A stretch of 64,000 bases of DNA, from positions 1,315,001 through 1,379,000 of the forward strand of contig JADJXE010000001.1 in the NCBI GenBank assembly GCA_016716005.1, given 5' to 3'. A program made the translations under genes and the position numbers. Position 1 is the first letter of the stretch; each line of letters opens with the position of its first letter. Below are positions 36,867 through 46,815 of this stretch, one piece after another. The notes below the pieces were generated by a model. The model did no database searches. It was given only the letters and a program-made list of their open reading frames with translations, and was not told the DNA's origin. Source of the stretch: Acidimicrobiales bacterium (GTDB lineage Bacteria > Actinomycetota > Acidimicrobiia > Acidimicrobiales > JADJXE01).

Positions 36867-38170
36867 AGCCGGCCGGTCGCCTTGGCCCGCAGGTACACGT
36901 CGGCCAGCTCGGGGGCGAGGCGGCCGGGGAGGGCGTCGACGACCGTCACGCCCATGCCCCGGAGCCGGGCCACGGTGCGACGGCGGTCGTCGAGCGCCGC
37001 GGTCGCGGCGGCCGCCCGGTAGGCACCGGCCTCGTCGAGCGGCGGCTGGTGCGCCCAGCGGGCCACGTCGGGATCGCGCACGCCCGCGATCACCACCAGG
37101 TGGCTCCGCACCAGCACGGGCAGCGCAGGCAGGAGGGTGTCGGACACCGACGCCTCGGCCAGATCGGTGAGGAGCACCACCAGGGCCCGCCGCCGCACCC
37201 GCACCAGCGCCTGCACGAACGCGCCCCGGTAGTCGCTCTCGGCCAGCTCGGGCTCCAGCTCGAACAGCGCCTCGCTCACCCGCCCGAGCTGGCGGGCGCT
37301 GCGGGCCGGCGCCACCACGGCCCGCACGCGGCGGTCGAAGGCCACCAGGCCGACCCGGTCCCCGAGGCGGCTGGCGACGGCGGTCAGCATGAGGACCGCG
37401 TCCATGGCGTGCTCCACCCGCGGCACGCCCGCCACCTGGCCGGCCATCACCCGTCCGTTGTCGAGGAGGATCAGCACCGTCTGGTTCCGCTCGGCCCGAT
37501 ACGTGCGGACGATCGGCTTCGACGAGCGGGCCGTCGCGGCCCAGTCGATCCGGCGGAACTCATCGTCGGGCGTGTACTCGCGGAGCTGCTCGAACTCGGT
37601 GCCACCACCCCGGCCCTGGGCCGAGCGCAGCCCCACCTCCAGGATGCGTGCCCGGTCGATCCGCAGCTCGGCCTCGTCCTTGGACCCGAAGCTCGGGTAC
37701 ACCCGCAGCTCACCGGGGAGGGCGCGGGTCGCCTGGCGGGCGGCCAGGCCCAGCGGTCCGCGCACCCGGACCACCACGTCGCGCGGGCGGAACCGGCCTC
37801 GCCGCCGCGGCGCGAGCGCGGTCCGGGCGGTGGCCGTCCCCGAGGGCGGGAGGGCCAGGCGCACCCGGCGGGTGCCGGCACCCAGCGAGGGGGCCAGCTG
37901 ATCGGCCACGGCCACGTGCAGGCGCCGATCCACGGGGTTCACCACGGTCCAGGCCAGCTCGGCCCGCTCCCCCAGCGTCACCACGGCCGGCAGGTCTCGC
38001 GCCACCTCGACCCGGCCGGGCGACACCGCGAGCGCCGCGTCCAGCAGGGCCAGGGCGAGGAGGACGCCGTCGAGCACGACGATGGCGGCCGGCGACGGCA
38101 GCGGCAGCAGGAGCACCGCCACGGCCACCGCGGCCGCGGCCGCGGCGAGGCGACCGGTGGGGACGGGCAC
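36863..38170 (-). CDS. DUF58 domain protein
   Basis: 435 residues. Two N-terminal membrane helices (residues about 8-48) precede a beta domain and the DUF58 core, seen as GGGTEFEQLREYTPDDEFRR followed by IDWAATARS, then a von Willebrand A-like fold (VLILLDNGRVMAG). DUF58 proteins act with MoxR AAA+ ATPases, probably in assembly or regulation of cell-envelope complexes. GTG 38170 lies two bases after the moxR stop. Its stop codon lies inside a 37-bp repeat shared with the convergent gene. Confidence 0.92.
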   Translation of the reverse strand: MPVPTGRLAAAAAAVAVAVLLLPLPSPAAIVVLDGVLLALALLDAALAVSPGRVEVARDLPAVVTLGERAELAWTVVNPVDRRLHVAVADQLAPSLGAGTRRVRLALPPSGTATARTALAPRRRGRFRPRDVVVRVRGPLGLAARQATRALPGELRVYPSFGSKDEAELRIDRARILEVGLRSAQGRGGGTEFEQLREYTPDDEFRRIDWAATARSSKPIVRTYRAERNQTVLILLDNGRVMAGQVAGVPRVEHAMDAVLMLTAVASRLGDRVGLVAFDRRVRAVVAPARSARQLGRVSEALFELEPELAESDYRGAFVQALVRVRRRALVVLLTDLAEASVSDTLLPALPVLVRSHLVVIAGVRDPDVARWAHQPPLDEAGAYRAAAATAALDDRRRTVARLRGMGVTVVDALPGRLAPELADVYLRAKATGRL

Positions 38171-38172
38171 CG

Positions 38173-39165
<993 letters not shown>

Positions 39166-39210
39166 GGAGCACCTCCACACGCTCGACCGACACCAACCCG
39201 ACCACGCCGC

Positions 39211-40320
39211 TCAGCGCGCCAGCACCTCGGCGCGCACCTCCGCCGCCCGCCGGCCCAGCTCCACGAGGCCGGCCTCACCGCCGACCGGGCGATCGGCGAC
39301 CACCGCCAGCAGCTCGTCCAGCGTCGCGCCCGACCGGGCCGCGGCGACCTCGGCGATCATCTCCGCCGGCGCGTCGCGGGGCAGGCCGAGCCGTTCCGCC
39401 AGCTCGCGGCGCAGCTCGGCTCGCAGCACGCCGGCGGCTGCGTCCGGGTGGCCGGCGCGCTGGCGCAACCGCCCCGACGCCGCGACCAGCTCGGATCCGG
39501 GCAGCACCACCGCCCGTGGCTCGAGCACCGGGCGGCCGAGCCGCCGAGCCCGCCACGCCACGACCACCAGGAAGGCCACACCCAGCTGCACCAGGGCGTC
39601 CCGGGCGCGCCCGGGCACGAGGTCGGCCAGGGTGTCGGCGCCCTCGCCGGCCACCGCCCGCTCGACCACCAGCACCTGCGTCCCGGCCCGCGGAACCAGC
39701 AGGTCGGCGGCCAGCACCGCGTTGTCGGCCTGGCCGAGGCGGGCGTTGGTGAAGGGCCCGGGACCACCCAGCGCCACCACCGTCCCCGCGCCGGCCGCCA
39801 CCGACACCACGAAGGCCTGCTCCTCGGGCCCGATGCACCGCTGCGCCCCGGCCGGCACCCGGTAGAGGGTGGCGAAGCCGGGATCGATCCGATCCACCCC
39901 CACCAGCGCCGCCATGGTGCAGACTCCCCGGCCCAAGGTCGGCGCGCCGACCACGGTGCCGGTGGCGCCGGCCGCCACCGCCGGGTGCAGGGTGGAGCCG
40001 GGGTCGGCCACGACGAGCACGCCCCCGGCGCGCACCCAGGCGTCGAGCCCGGCGCGCTGCTGGTCGCTCAGGTCGTCGACGAGCACGAGGGCCACCCCAC
40101 GCCCGGCGCCCTGCGCCGGCACCCTGCTGGTGATCTCGACGCGCCCGCCGAGCTCGCGGAGGAGGTCGACGAGGGCCTTGGTGCCGTCGGCGGAGGTCGA
40201 GCGGGGATCGAGGGGCGGGCCCTCCGCCGGCGGGGCCCCGATCACCAGGGCGGCCACCACCAGGGCGCCCGCCAGCCCGAGCCACAGCAGCGCGCCGCGC
40301 CGGCGCGTCGGCGCCGTCAC
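39211..40320 (-). CDS. DUF4350 domain membrane protein
   Basis: 369 residues. An N-terminal membrane helix (LLWLGLAGALVVAALVIGAP) is followed by DPRSTSADGTKALVDLLRELG, then a Rossmann-like domain (LVDDLSDQQRAGLDAWVRAGG, VLVVADPGST) typical of DUF4350. A second helix (LVQLGVAFLVVVAW) and a helical C-terminus with LRQRAGHPDAAAGVLRAELRR follow. The gene overlaps the DUF4129 gene by GTGA and precedes moxR by 45 bases. Function in the cluster is unknown; envelope location is clear. Confidence 0.85.
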   Translation of the reverse strand: MTAPTRRRGALLWLGLAGALVVAALVIGAPPAEGPPLDPRSTSADGTKALVDLLRELGGRVEITSRVPAQGAGRGVALVLVDDLSDQQRAGLDAWVRAGGVLVVADPGSTLHPAVAAGATGTVVGAPTLGRGVCTMAALVGVDRIDPGFATLYRVPAGAQRCIGPEEQAFVVSVAAGAGTVVALGGPGPFTNARLGQADNAVLAADLLVPRAGTQVLVVERAVAGEGADTLADLVPGRARDALVQLGVAFLVVVAWRARRLGRPVLEPRAVVLPGSELVAASGRLRQRAGHPDAAAGVLRAELRRELAERLGLPRDAPAEMIAEVAAARSGATLDELLAVVADRPVGGEAGLVELGRRAAEVRAEVLAR

Positions 40321-41165
40321 GACGCGCCCTCGGACACGCGGGCCGCCAGCTCCCGGAACCGCTCGGCCTCGACCGGCCCGGTGGGCAGCCCGCCGTACCA
40401 GGCCCGCTCGAACAGCTCGGTCGCGCCGGCGAAGGGCGCCGCGATCGGCGGGCGTGCCCGGGCGACGGCGGCCCGCTCCTCGCCGGCGGTCCGCCCGGGC
40501 ACGTCGTCGACGACACCCCGGCCGGCCAGCTCGGCCACGAGGGCCCGGTACCGGCACCGCAGGGCCGCCCGCCAGGCCCCCTCGGCCTCGCGGGCCTCGG
40601 CCTCGACCAGCCAGTCCTCCGGCCGGCGCGGCCGGCTAGCCGACACCCGCACGGTGGCCGCCACGGCCCCGAGCCGGGTGCCCCGCGCCACCCGCACCCC
40701 GGCCGCCACGAGCGCGGCCGTGACGGCCAGCACGACGAGCCACGCGAAGGCCGCCCCCGCGCCGCCCTGGCCGACCGCCTCCAGCACCCGGCCGACCAGC
40801 TCGGCCAGGCCCCGCTGCGCCCGCTCCATCAGCGTGGGCCCCGGCCGGCGGTACTCGGGTCGGGCCAGCACCTCGTCGGCGGCTCGGCGGGCCTCGGCCG
40901 GGTCGCGGTCGGGCACCGGCAGGGTGCCGCCGACCGGCGGAGGTGGGGCCGCGGTCGTGGGCACCACCACCGGCGGCGTGGTCGTCGGACTCAGCGCCGG
41001 CGCCACCTGCCCGTTCTCTGGCGGGCTGACCACCGCAGCGGTGGCGAACCCGCCCGAGAACGGCCCGCCCCCGCCCCACGCCGCCACCGCGACGCCGAGG
41101 AGGCCCACCGACGCCAGGCCGAGGGCGGCGCGTCGGAGGCCGGAGCGCCGCCCTCTGGCGGGCAC
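40317..41165 (-). CDS. DUF4129 domain membrane protein
   Basis: 282 residues. An N-terminal helix leads to a Thr/Pro-rich outside segment, then a helical region, a second membrane helix (AAFAWLVVLAVTAALVAAGV) and a C-terminal cytoplasmic domain with ALRCRYRALVAELAGRGVVD and PGRTAGEERA. This matches DUF4129, which resembles a transglutaminase-associated tail. GTG 41165 lies two bases after the upstream gene stop; it overlaps DUF4350 downstream. Part of the same five-gene minus-strand unit. Confidence 0.85.
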   Translation of the reverse strand: MPARGRRSGLRRAALGLASVGLLGVAVAAWGGGGPFSGGFATAAVVSPPENGQVAPALSPTTTPPVVVPTTAAPPPPVGGTLPVPDRDPAEARRAADEVLARPEYRRPGPTLMERAQRGLAELVGRVLEAVGQGGAGAAFAWLVVLAVTAALVAAGVRVARGTRLGAVAATVRVSASRPRRPEDWLVEAEAREAEGAWRAALRCRYRALVAELAGRGVVDDVPGRTAGEERAAVARARPPIAAPFAGATELFERAWYGGLPTGPVEAERFRELAARVSEGAS

Positions 41166-41167
41166 GC

Positions 41168-42013
41168 TCAGGCCCCCGGCCCCGGCCCCGGCCCCGACCG
41201 GGCCGCGACCAACGAGAGGTCGAGGGCCTCCGTCCGCACCCGCAGGTCGAGGTAGCAGAAGACCGTGGTGCCGGCCACGCCGAGGGTGGTCACGAGCGAC
41301 GTGGCCATGGCGGTGACGCTCACCACCAGCCAGCCGATCCGATCGCCGACGACCGCTCCCAGCAAGGTGGGCAGCAGGCCGAGCGACTGGCCCAGGAGCG
41401 AGGCGACCAGACCGGACACCACGCCGATGCCGAGCACCGGGAAGAAGCGACGCCGGGCCAGCTCCCACGCCCGACCCATCCCCGCGAGCGGCCCCAGACC
41501 CTCCACCACGATGGCGGGTGCGGTCACCAGGAACGCGGCCATCACGAACACCGACCCGAGCGGCACCACGAACGCCACCGCCTCCAGCAGGTGCACGAGC
41601 ACCCACGAGGCCAGCAGTGCCCACCACCGCCGGCCGACGGCACGCAGCGCCTCGCCGGCCGCCGCGCGGCGCCCGTCTTCCCAGGCGACGACCAGGGCGG
41701 CCACCGAGCCGGCCACGAAGGGCAGCGCCAGCGACGCCAGCAGCACCGCGAGCACCACGAGCAGCCCGTCGGCCCCGCCGCCGGCGGTGTCGGCGGCCTC
41801 CGGGTTCCGGATCAGGTCACCAACGCCGGGCCCGAACAGGTCGCGCTGGCCGAAGGCGGTCAGCAGCTCCACGGGGACGACGGCTGCGGCCACGACCGCC
41901 AGGAGCGTGCGGGGCCGGGCCTTCAGCAGGCGGAACGGCTGGTCGAGCAGGTCGGCCAGGGTGTGCGGCCGCATGCCGATCGGCAGTCGGGGATCCGGTG
42001 CGGGGGCGGCCAC
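41168..42013 (-). CDS. Multi-pass membrane protein heading the DUF4129-MoxR unit
   Basis: 281 residues with about six membrane helices. The opening MRPHTLADLLDQPFRLLKAR is typical of membrane proteins (glycerophosphodiester phosphodiesterase membrane-domain-like) that often precede DUF4129 genes. The tail is a GPGPGPGA repeat encoded by GGGGCC hexamers (41171-41197). GTG 42013 is the longest start; ATG 41974 would begin exactly at the conserved RPHTLADLL and is quite possible. No ribosome site supports either. First gene of the unit. Confidence 0.75.
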   Translation of the reverse strand: MAAPAPDPRLPIGMRPHTLADLLDQPFRLLKARPRTLLAVVAAAVVPVELLTAFGQRDLFGPGVGDLIRNPEAADTAGGGADGLLVVLAVLLASLALPFVAGSVAALVVAWEDGRRAAAGEALRAVGRRWWALLASWVLVHLLEAVAFVVPLGSVFVMAAFLVTAPAIVVEGLGPLAGMGRAWELARRRFFPVLGIGVVSGLVASLLGQSLGLLPTLLGAVVGDRIGWLVVSVTAMATSLVTTLGVAGTTVFCYLDLRVRTEALDLSLVAARSGPGPGPGA

Positions 42014-42096
42014 CGCACCATGTTCGCCTGGCCGGCCGCCCCGCGCGCTCCAGGCGGCCCGACGGCTGGTTCGCGCCGACCCGAGCGGCGCCGTGG

Positions 42097-42102
42097 TGGA
42101 CT
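42097..42102 (+). promoter_or_regulatory. -10-like hexamer before methyltransferase gene
   Basis: TGGACT ends six bases before GTG 42109. Confidence 0.35.
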
Positions 42103-42108
42103 GGCCGG

Positions 42109-42840
42109 GTGGAGGGCTACGGGCCGTCGAGCTACGGCGACGGGATCGCCGACGTGTACGACGCCTGGTACGAGGCCGGGTTCGACACCGAGGCCGCGGT
42201 CGAGCGGCTGGCGGCGCTGGCCGGGCCCGGTCCGGTGCTCGAGCTGGGCGTGGGGACCGGCCGCCTCGCCCTGCCGCTGGCGGCGCGCGGGCTCGGTGTC
42301 GATGGCGTCGACGCGTCGGCGGCGATGCTCGACCGCCTGCGGGCCAAGCCGGGGGCCGAGCTCATCGGGCTCACCCACGGCGACATGGCCGAGGCCGTGC
42401 CGGCCGGGCCCTACGCCCTCGTCTTCGTCGCGGCCAACAGCTTCTTCGGGCTCACCACCCTGGCCGACCAGCGGCGCTGCCTGGCCAACGTGGCGGCGCG
42501 CCTCGCTCCCGGGGGTGCGTTCGTGGTCGAGGCGTTCGTCCCCGACGACCGCATCCAGCGGGGCTCGACCGTGGAGGTCCGTGCCCTCCACGCCGACCGG
42601 GTGGTGCTGTTCGTCAACCGCTTCGAGCCGGTGACCCAGGAGGCCTTCGGCCAGCACATCGACATCACCGAGGCCGGCATCCGGCTGCGACCCTCGCACC
42701 TGCGCTACGCGCCGCCCGCCGAGCTCGACGGGCTCGCCATCGGCGCCGGGCTGGTCCTGACCGATCGCTGGGCCGGCTGGCGCGCCGAGCCGTTCGGCCC
42801 CGACAGCACCACCCACGTCTCCGTCTACCGGCGGGGATGA
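42109..42840 (+). CDS. SAM-dependent methyltransferase
   Basis: A 243-residue class I methyltransferase. Motif I is VLELGVGTGRLALPLAARG, followed by the acidic residue in VDGVDASAAMLDRL and motif III in GGAFVVEAFVPDDRI. The N-terminal SSYGDGIADVYDAWYEAGF is typical of small methyltransferases that act on unknown metabolites. GTG 42109 has no ribosome site. The gene is divergent from the DUF4129-MoxR unit with a 95-base spacer and precedes galT. Substrate not predictable. Confidence 0.85.
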   Translation: MEGYGPSSYGDGIADVYDAWYEAGFDTEAAVERLAALAGPGPVLELGVGTGRLALPLAARGLGVDGVDASAAMLDRLRAKPGAELIGLTHGDMAEAVPAGPYALVFVAANSFFGLTTLADQRRCLANVAARLAPGGAFVVEAFVPDDRIQRGSTVEVRALHADRVVLFVNRFEPVTQEAFGQHIDITEAGIRLRPSHLRYAPPAELDGLAIGAGLVLTDRWAGWRAEPFGPDSTTHVSVYRRG

Positions 42841-42880
42841 CCCGGCGCGCCGACGGCGCGGTGCAGGCGACGGCAGGCGG

Positions 42881-42886
42881 TAGGTT
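42881..42886 (+). promoter_or_regulatory. -10 element of the galT transcript
   Basis: TAGGTT ends six bases before GTG 42893, the start of a mini-ORF that overlaps the galT start. Confidence 0.45.
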
Positions 42887-42892
42887 CACCCC

Positions 42893-42919
42893 GTGACGAG
42901 AGCGAGGCGGGCGGGGTGA
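42893..42919 (+). CDS. Possible 8-residue leaderless upstream ORF of galT
   Basis: GTG 42893 lies exactly six bases after a good -10 hexamer and opens the frame VTRARRAG, whose TGA overlaps the galT GTG start (GTGA, 42916-42919). The peptide is basic. Ribosomes that start here without a leader would stop on top of the galT start and could restart. It may instead be an untranslated leader with GCGGGCGGG acting as a poor ribosome site. Confidence 0.4.
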   Translation: MTRARRAG

Positions 42920-43887
42920 GCCTGCTCCGGCTGAACCCACTGACCGGGCAGTGGGTCACGCTCGCGGTCGGCCGGGCCGAGCGCCCCACCGAGTTCGCCC
43001 CCCGCCAGCGGCGTGTCGAGGCCGATCCCGGCCGCCCGTGCCCCTTCTGCCCCGGCAACGAGGAGGCCACGCCACCGGCCCTGGAGACGTACGGCCGCGA
43101 GGGGCGCTGGGTGGTGCGCGTGGTCCCCAACCTCTACCCCGCCTTCCACGGCCGCGACCCCCTCGCGGTCACCAACCTCGGGCCGGTGTTCGTCCAGGCC
43201 CCCGCCAGCGGGATCCACGAGGTGCTCGTGCTGTCACCCGACCACGACGGCGAGTGGGCCGACCTGTCCGACCGCGATGCCGGCCTGGTGATGGCCGCCC
43301 TGCGCGACCGGATGGAGGATCACGCCCGGGTCGCCGGCGTGCGCTCCACGCAGGCGGTCGTGAACCACGGTCGCGAGGCGGGCGCGTCGCTCAGCCACCC
43401 ACACGGCCAGCTGCTCGGGCTGCCGTTCGTGCCCGGGGCCATCGCCGACGAGGAAGCCGGCTTCCGACGGTTCGAGGGCAACTGCCTCGTCTGCACCACG
43501 ATCGAGGCCGAGCTGTCGGCCGGCCACCGGGTGGTGCTCGACGACGAGCGGGCGACCGTGGTGTGCCCCTTCTGGGCCGGCTCGCCCTACGAGCTCCTCG
43601 TGATGCCCAGGACCCACGAGGTCCACCTGCAGGACGCCCGCCCGCCCGACCTGGTGGCCGTCGGCCGGGCCCTGCGCGACGCCCTGCGGCTCCTGCGCGA
43701 CCGCCTCGGCGACCTCGCCTACAACGTCGTGTTCCACACCGCGCCGCACCACCACGACGACGTCTTCCACTGGCACGTCCACGTGCACCCGCGCCTCACC
43801 AGCGTCGCCGGCTTCGAGCAGGGGAGCGGCGTGCTCGTCAACATCGTCGCCCCCGAGCTCGCGGCACAGCACCTGCGCGAGGGGTGA
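42916..43887 (+). CDS. galT: Galactose-1-phosphate uridylyltransferase
   Basis: A 323-residue HIT-superfamily enzyme of the Leloir pathway; it exchanges UMP between UDP-glucose and galactose-1-phosphate. Zinc-type cysteines are CPFCPGN (C42, C45); the nucleophile region is NHGREAGASLSHPHGQ with the His-Pro-His. The second HIT half is seen in FHWHVHVHPRL. GTG 42916 gives the usual N-terminus SLLRLNPLTGQWV. No galK or galE is adjacent. A role with other nucleotidyl sugars cannot be excluded, given only partial galactose genes here. Confidence 0.93.
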   Translation: MSLLRLNPLTGQWVTLAVGRAERPTEFAPRQRRVEADPGRPCPFCPGNEEATPPALETYGREGRWVVRVVPNLYPAFHGRDPLAVTNLGPVFVQAPASGIHEVLVLSPDHDGEWADLSDRDAGLVMAALRDRMEDHARVAGVRSTQAVVNHGREAGASLSHPHGQLLGLPFVPGAIADEEAGFRRFEGNCLVCTTIEAELSAGHRVVLDDERATVVCPFWAGSPYELLVMPRTHEVHLQDARPPDLVAVGRALRDALRLLRDRLGDLAYNVVFHTAPHHHDDVFHWHVHVHPRLTSVAGFEQGSGVLVNIVAPELAAQHLREG

Positions 43888-43918
43888 CCGGCGAGGTGGC
43901 AGACGGCCGAGGGCTGCG

Positions 43919-43924
43919 TACCCT
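43919..43924 (+). promoter_or_regulatory. -10-like hexamer before SRPBCC gene
   Basis: TACCCT ends seven bases before ATG 43932. Confidence 0.4.
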
Positions 43925-43931
43925 CGGTGCC

Positions 43932-44396
43932 ATGGGTCGCATCCGGGTCTCGACCGTCGTCGACGCCACGCCCGCCGAGGTGTGGGAGGTGGTCCGCCAC
44001 GTCGGTGACCACGTCGACTGGATGGCCGACGCCGAGGCCATCCGGTTCACGTCGGCCCGGACGTCGGGTGTGGGGACCGCGTTCGACTGCGACACGCGGG
44101 TGGGGCCGCTGCGGCTGACCGACCGCATGGAGATCACCGAGTGGGTCGACGGGCGGTCGATGGGCGTCCGCCACGTCGGCGCCGTCACCGGCACCGGCCG
44201 CTTCACGCTCGAACCCGCGCCCGGCGGGCGGACGCGGTTCACCTGGGAGGAGCGCCTGGTGTTCCCCTGGTGGATGGGCGGCCCCGTCGGCGGGGCGGTG
44301 GGAGGGCTGCTCCTCCGCCTGGTGTGGGCGCGCAACCTGGCCGGCCTCAGGCGCATCGTCGAAGCCGGACCGGGGCGGGCCGACACCGCGGGCTGA
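43932..44396 (+). CDS. SRPBCC (START-like) family protein
   Basis: A 154-residue single-domain protein. The N-terminal strand and helix IRVSTVVDATPAEVWEVVRH, the central TEWVDGRSMGVRHVG and the long C-terminal helix (GGLLLRLVWARNLAGLRRIV) match the polyketide cyclase/dehydrase-like SRPBCC fold, which encloses a hydrophobic ligand pocket. No catalytic role can be assigned. ATG 43932 has no ribosome site but follows TACCCT by seven bases. It converges on the GH57 gene with 15 bases between stops. Confidence 0.87.
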   Translation: MGRIRVSTVVDATPAEVWEVVRHVGDHVDWMADAEAIRFTSARTSGVGTAFDCDTRVGPLRLTDRMEITEWVDGRSMGVRHVGAVTGTGRFTLEPAPGGRTRFTWEERLVFPWWMGGPVGGAVGGLLLRLVWARNLAGLRRIVEAGPGRADTAG

Positions 44397-44411
44397 CCGT
44401 CGGGCGCCCGC

Positions 44412-46805
44412 CTACTCGACCTCGCCCAGGCGCTCCACGGCCAGGCCGAGGCCGCCGCCGAGGCGCTGCAGGGCCGCCGACGGCCGCTCCAGCAACGCCG
44501 CGTACACGTCCTCCTGGGCCTTGGCCAGGTCGAGCGAGGCCCCCACGCTGCCGGCCAGACGGAGCAGGGCCAGCGCGGAGTGGGCGGCCACGTCGTCGCT
44601 GGAGGACACCGCCCGGCGGACCGCGGCCCGGACCGCTCGCTCCAGGGTTCGCAGCACCTCCGGGGTGGCCAGGTGGAGGTTGACCAGCCGGGCCTCGTCG
44701 GCGGTGAAAAGGGCGGCCTGGTAGGCGTCGGGATCCCACACGCGCTCCTGGCGGGCCACCTCGGCCGCGAAGCGCCGTGACAGGGCGAGCTCGGCCGGCG
44801 CCCGCAGCTCGGGCGGGAGCTCGTAGCCGGCCGTGCCGAGCGCCGCGAAGATCGGCCGGTGGTCGCCGAAGAGCTGCTCGTACGCTTGGGCGAAGCGCTC
44901 GGTGAGCTTGCGGGCCGTGCTCTCCAGGATCTGGCCACCGGCGTCGGGGAGCACCGACTCGAGCCCGAACTCGTGCGGCCCGAAGCCCTCCACCACCGCC
45001 CGCACCAGGGTGCTCACCCGCTCGCCCGACACGAAGGCGTCCCGCAGCCCGGCCCGGGCCTCGCGGTCGACCTCCGGCCGGGCCGGCCGGGCGGCTCCCA
45101 CGATCTCGAGCCCGCCGAGATGGAGGGCGGCATACACGTAGGCCGTGCGGCGGCGGGTGCGGCGGTGGACCAGCGTCACCTCGCCCGAGCACATCTCCAC
45201 CGCGCCCCGGCTGTCGTGGTCCTGGCCGTCGAGGACGACGTCGTAGGACGCCAGCACCGGCTCGGGATCCCGGTGCTCGAGCAGGGAGAGCAGGGCCAGG
45301 TGGGCGACCACCCGCTCGGCGGTGACGCGCGACGGCTCGACCCGTCGGGCCCAGATGTCGACGCCGGTGCCCTCGAGCGGGTCGTTGCTCCTGGCCTGCT
45401 CGAGCAGCGCCAGGAAGTCGGCCAGCGGCGGCTCCTCGTCGAGCTCCTCCAGCAGGTCGACGAGGCGCGCCGCGTAGCGGAGCACCTGCACGGTCTCGAT
45501 GCCGGCCAGGTCGTGGAAGAACCAGCCGCACGAGGTGTACATGGCCAGGGCGTGGCGCTGCGCCTCCAGCAGGGTCAGCGCCGTCACCACGTGGGGGCCG
45601 TCGTGCCCGCCGATCACGTGGCGGGCCGCGAACCGATCGACCGTCACCGCGCCGAGCAGCACCTTCACGTAGTCGTCGCGCGCCTCCCACGGCCGCTCCA
45701 GCGCCTCGGCTCCCCGTCGCTCGAACACCTCGTCGGCGGCGTCGCGCAGCACGTCGAGAGCGGCACGGAGCGGGGCTCGCCACCGCTGGGTCCACCCGGG
45801 CCCGCCGCCGGTGTGGCAACCGCAGTCCTCCTTCCAGCGGCCGACGCCGTGGGCGCACGACCACGCGCTCTCCCGCACCTCGACCTCCAGGTTCGGCCGG
45901 TGCCGCGAGAGGTACGGGGGGAGAGCACCGGCCGCGAGGTGGCGACGCGGCGCCTCGACGGCCAAGGCGTACGCGATGGCCCGCTCGGTGAACCGGTGGT
46001 GGTGGCCGAACGTCTCGCCGTCGGTGGCCACGGTGACGACCTGGCCGGCTCCGGCCGACGACGCCATGCGCTCGATCAGGTCCTGGCTCGAGCGAGCCGC
46101 GAGCCCGAAGGCGACGTCGTGGGACAGCCCGCCGTCGTAGAACACGATGTCGACGCCGAGGCCGTCGCCATCGGGGTGGAGCCAGCGGTAGGGGCGGCGG
46201 GTGTCGATCGTGCCGTTCCCGACGTCTTCCCACTGGTCGTCGGCACCGCCGAGGGGGCGCACCCGCAGCGCCTGGTTGGGCGCGAGGATCGTGAACCGCA
46301 CCCCCTCCTCGGCCAGCACGGCCAGGACGTCGGCGTTGACGGCCGTCTCCGGCAGCCACAGGCCGGTGGCCCGCCGGCCGAAGCGGTGCTCGAAGTCGGC
46401 GAGCCCCCAGCGGACCTCGGTGCGGCGATCGCGCCGCGACGCCAGCGGCAGGATCGAGTGGTGGTACGCCTGGGCCATCGCCCCCCGGGCACCCCGGTCG
46501 GCCTCGATGATCCGCTGGTACACCTCCGGCTGGCGCGCCTCGAGCCACCGCAGCAGGGTGGGCCCGACGTCGAACGACAGGTGCTGGTAGTTGTTCACGA
46601 TCGACACGAGCCGGCCGTGGTCGTCGACGATGCGGGCGAAGGCGTTCGGCCGGTAGCACTCGTCGGTGATGCGCTCGTTCCAGTCGTGCCAGGGCGACGC
46701 CGACGGCTCCACCGGCACCGTCTCGGTCCAGGGGTTCTCCCGCGGCGGCTGGTAGAAGTGGCCGTGGACGGCCAGGTAGGGCCCGGTGTGACGCGGCGGG
46801 GTCAC
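44412..46805 (-). CDS. GH57 / DUF3536 glycan enzyme
   Basis: A 797-residue protein. Residues about 1-300 form a GH57-type barrel: VHGHFYQPPRENPW (motif 1), GLWLPETAVNADVL, and VATDGETFGHHHRF (the motif with the catalytic acid). The C-terminal part is DUF3536 (ESAWSCAHGVGRWKEDCGC and following). GH57 enzymes act on alpha-1,4 or alpha-1,6 glucans. GTG 46805 lies 11 bases after the glgB stop, so the two are one transcript and a role in glycogen handling is likely. The exact activity (amylase, branching or transferase) is not settled. Confidence 0.9.
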   Translation of the reverse strand: MTPPRHTGPYLAVHGHFYQPPRENPWTETVPVEPSASPWHDWNERITDECYRPNAFARIVDDHGRLVSIVNNYQHLSFDVGPTLLRWLEARQPEVYQRIIEADRGARGAMAQAYHHSILPLASRRDRRTEVRWGLADFEHRFGRRATGLWLPETAVNADVLAVLAEEGVRFTILAPNQALRVRPLGGADDQWEDVGNGTIDTRRPYRWLHPDGDGLGVDIVFYDGGLSHDVAFGLAARSSQDLIERMASSAGAGQVVTVATDGETFGHHHRFTERAIAYALAVEAPRRHLAAGALPPYLSRHRPNLEVEVRESAWSCAHGVGRWKEDCGCHTGGGPGWTQRWRAPLRAALDVLRDAADEVFERRGAEALERPWEARDDYVKVLLGAVTVDRFAARHVIGGHDGPHVVTALTLLEAQRHALAMYTSCGWFFHDLAGIETVQVLRYAARLVDLLEELDEEPPLADFLALLEQARSNDPLEGTGVDIWARRVEPSRVTAERVVAHLALLSLLEHRDPEPVLASYDVVLDGQDHDSRGAVEMCSGEVTLVHRRTRRRTAYVYAALHLGGLEIVGAARPARPEVDREARAGLRDAFVSGERVSTLVRAVVEGFGPHEFGLESVLPDAGGQILESTARKLTERFAQAYEQLFGDHRPIFAALGTAGYELPPELRAPAELALSRRFAAEVARQERVWDPDAYQAALFTADEARLVNLHLATPEVLRTLERAVRAAVRRAVSSSDDVAAHSALALLRLAGSVGASLDLAKAQEDVYAALLERPSAALQRLGGGLGLAVERLGEVE

Positions 46806-46815
46806 CTCGGCCCGG

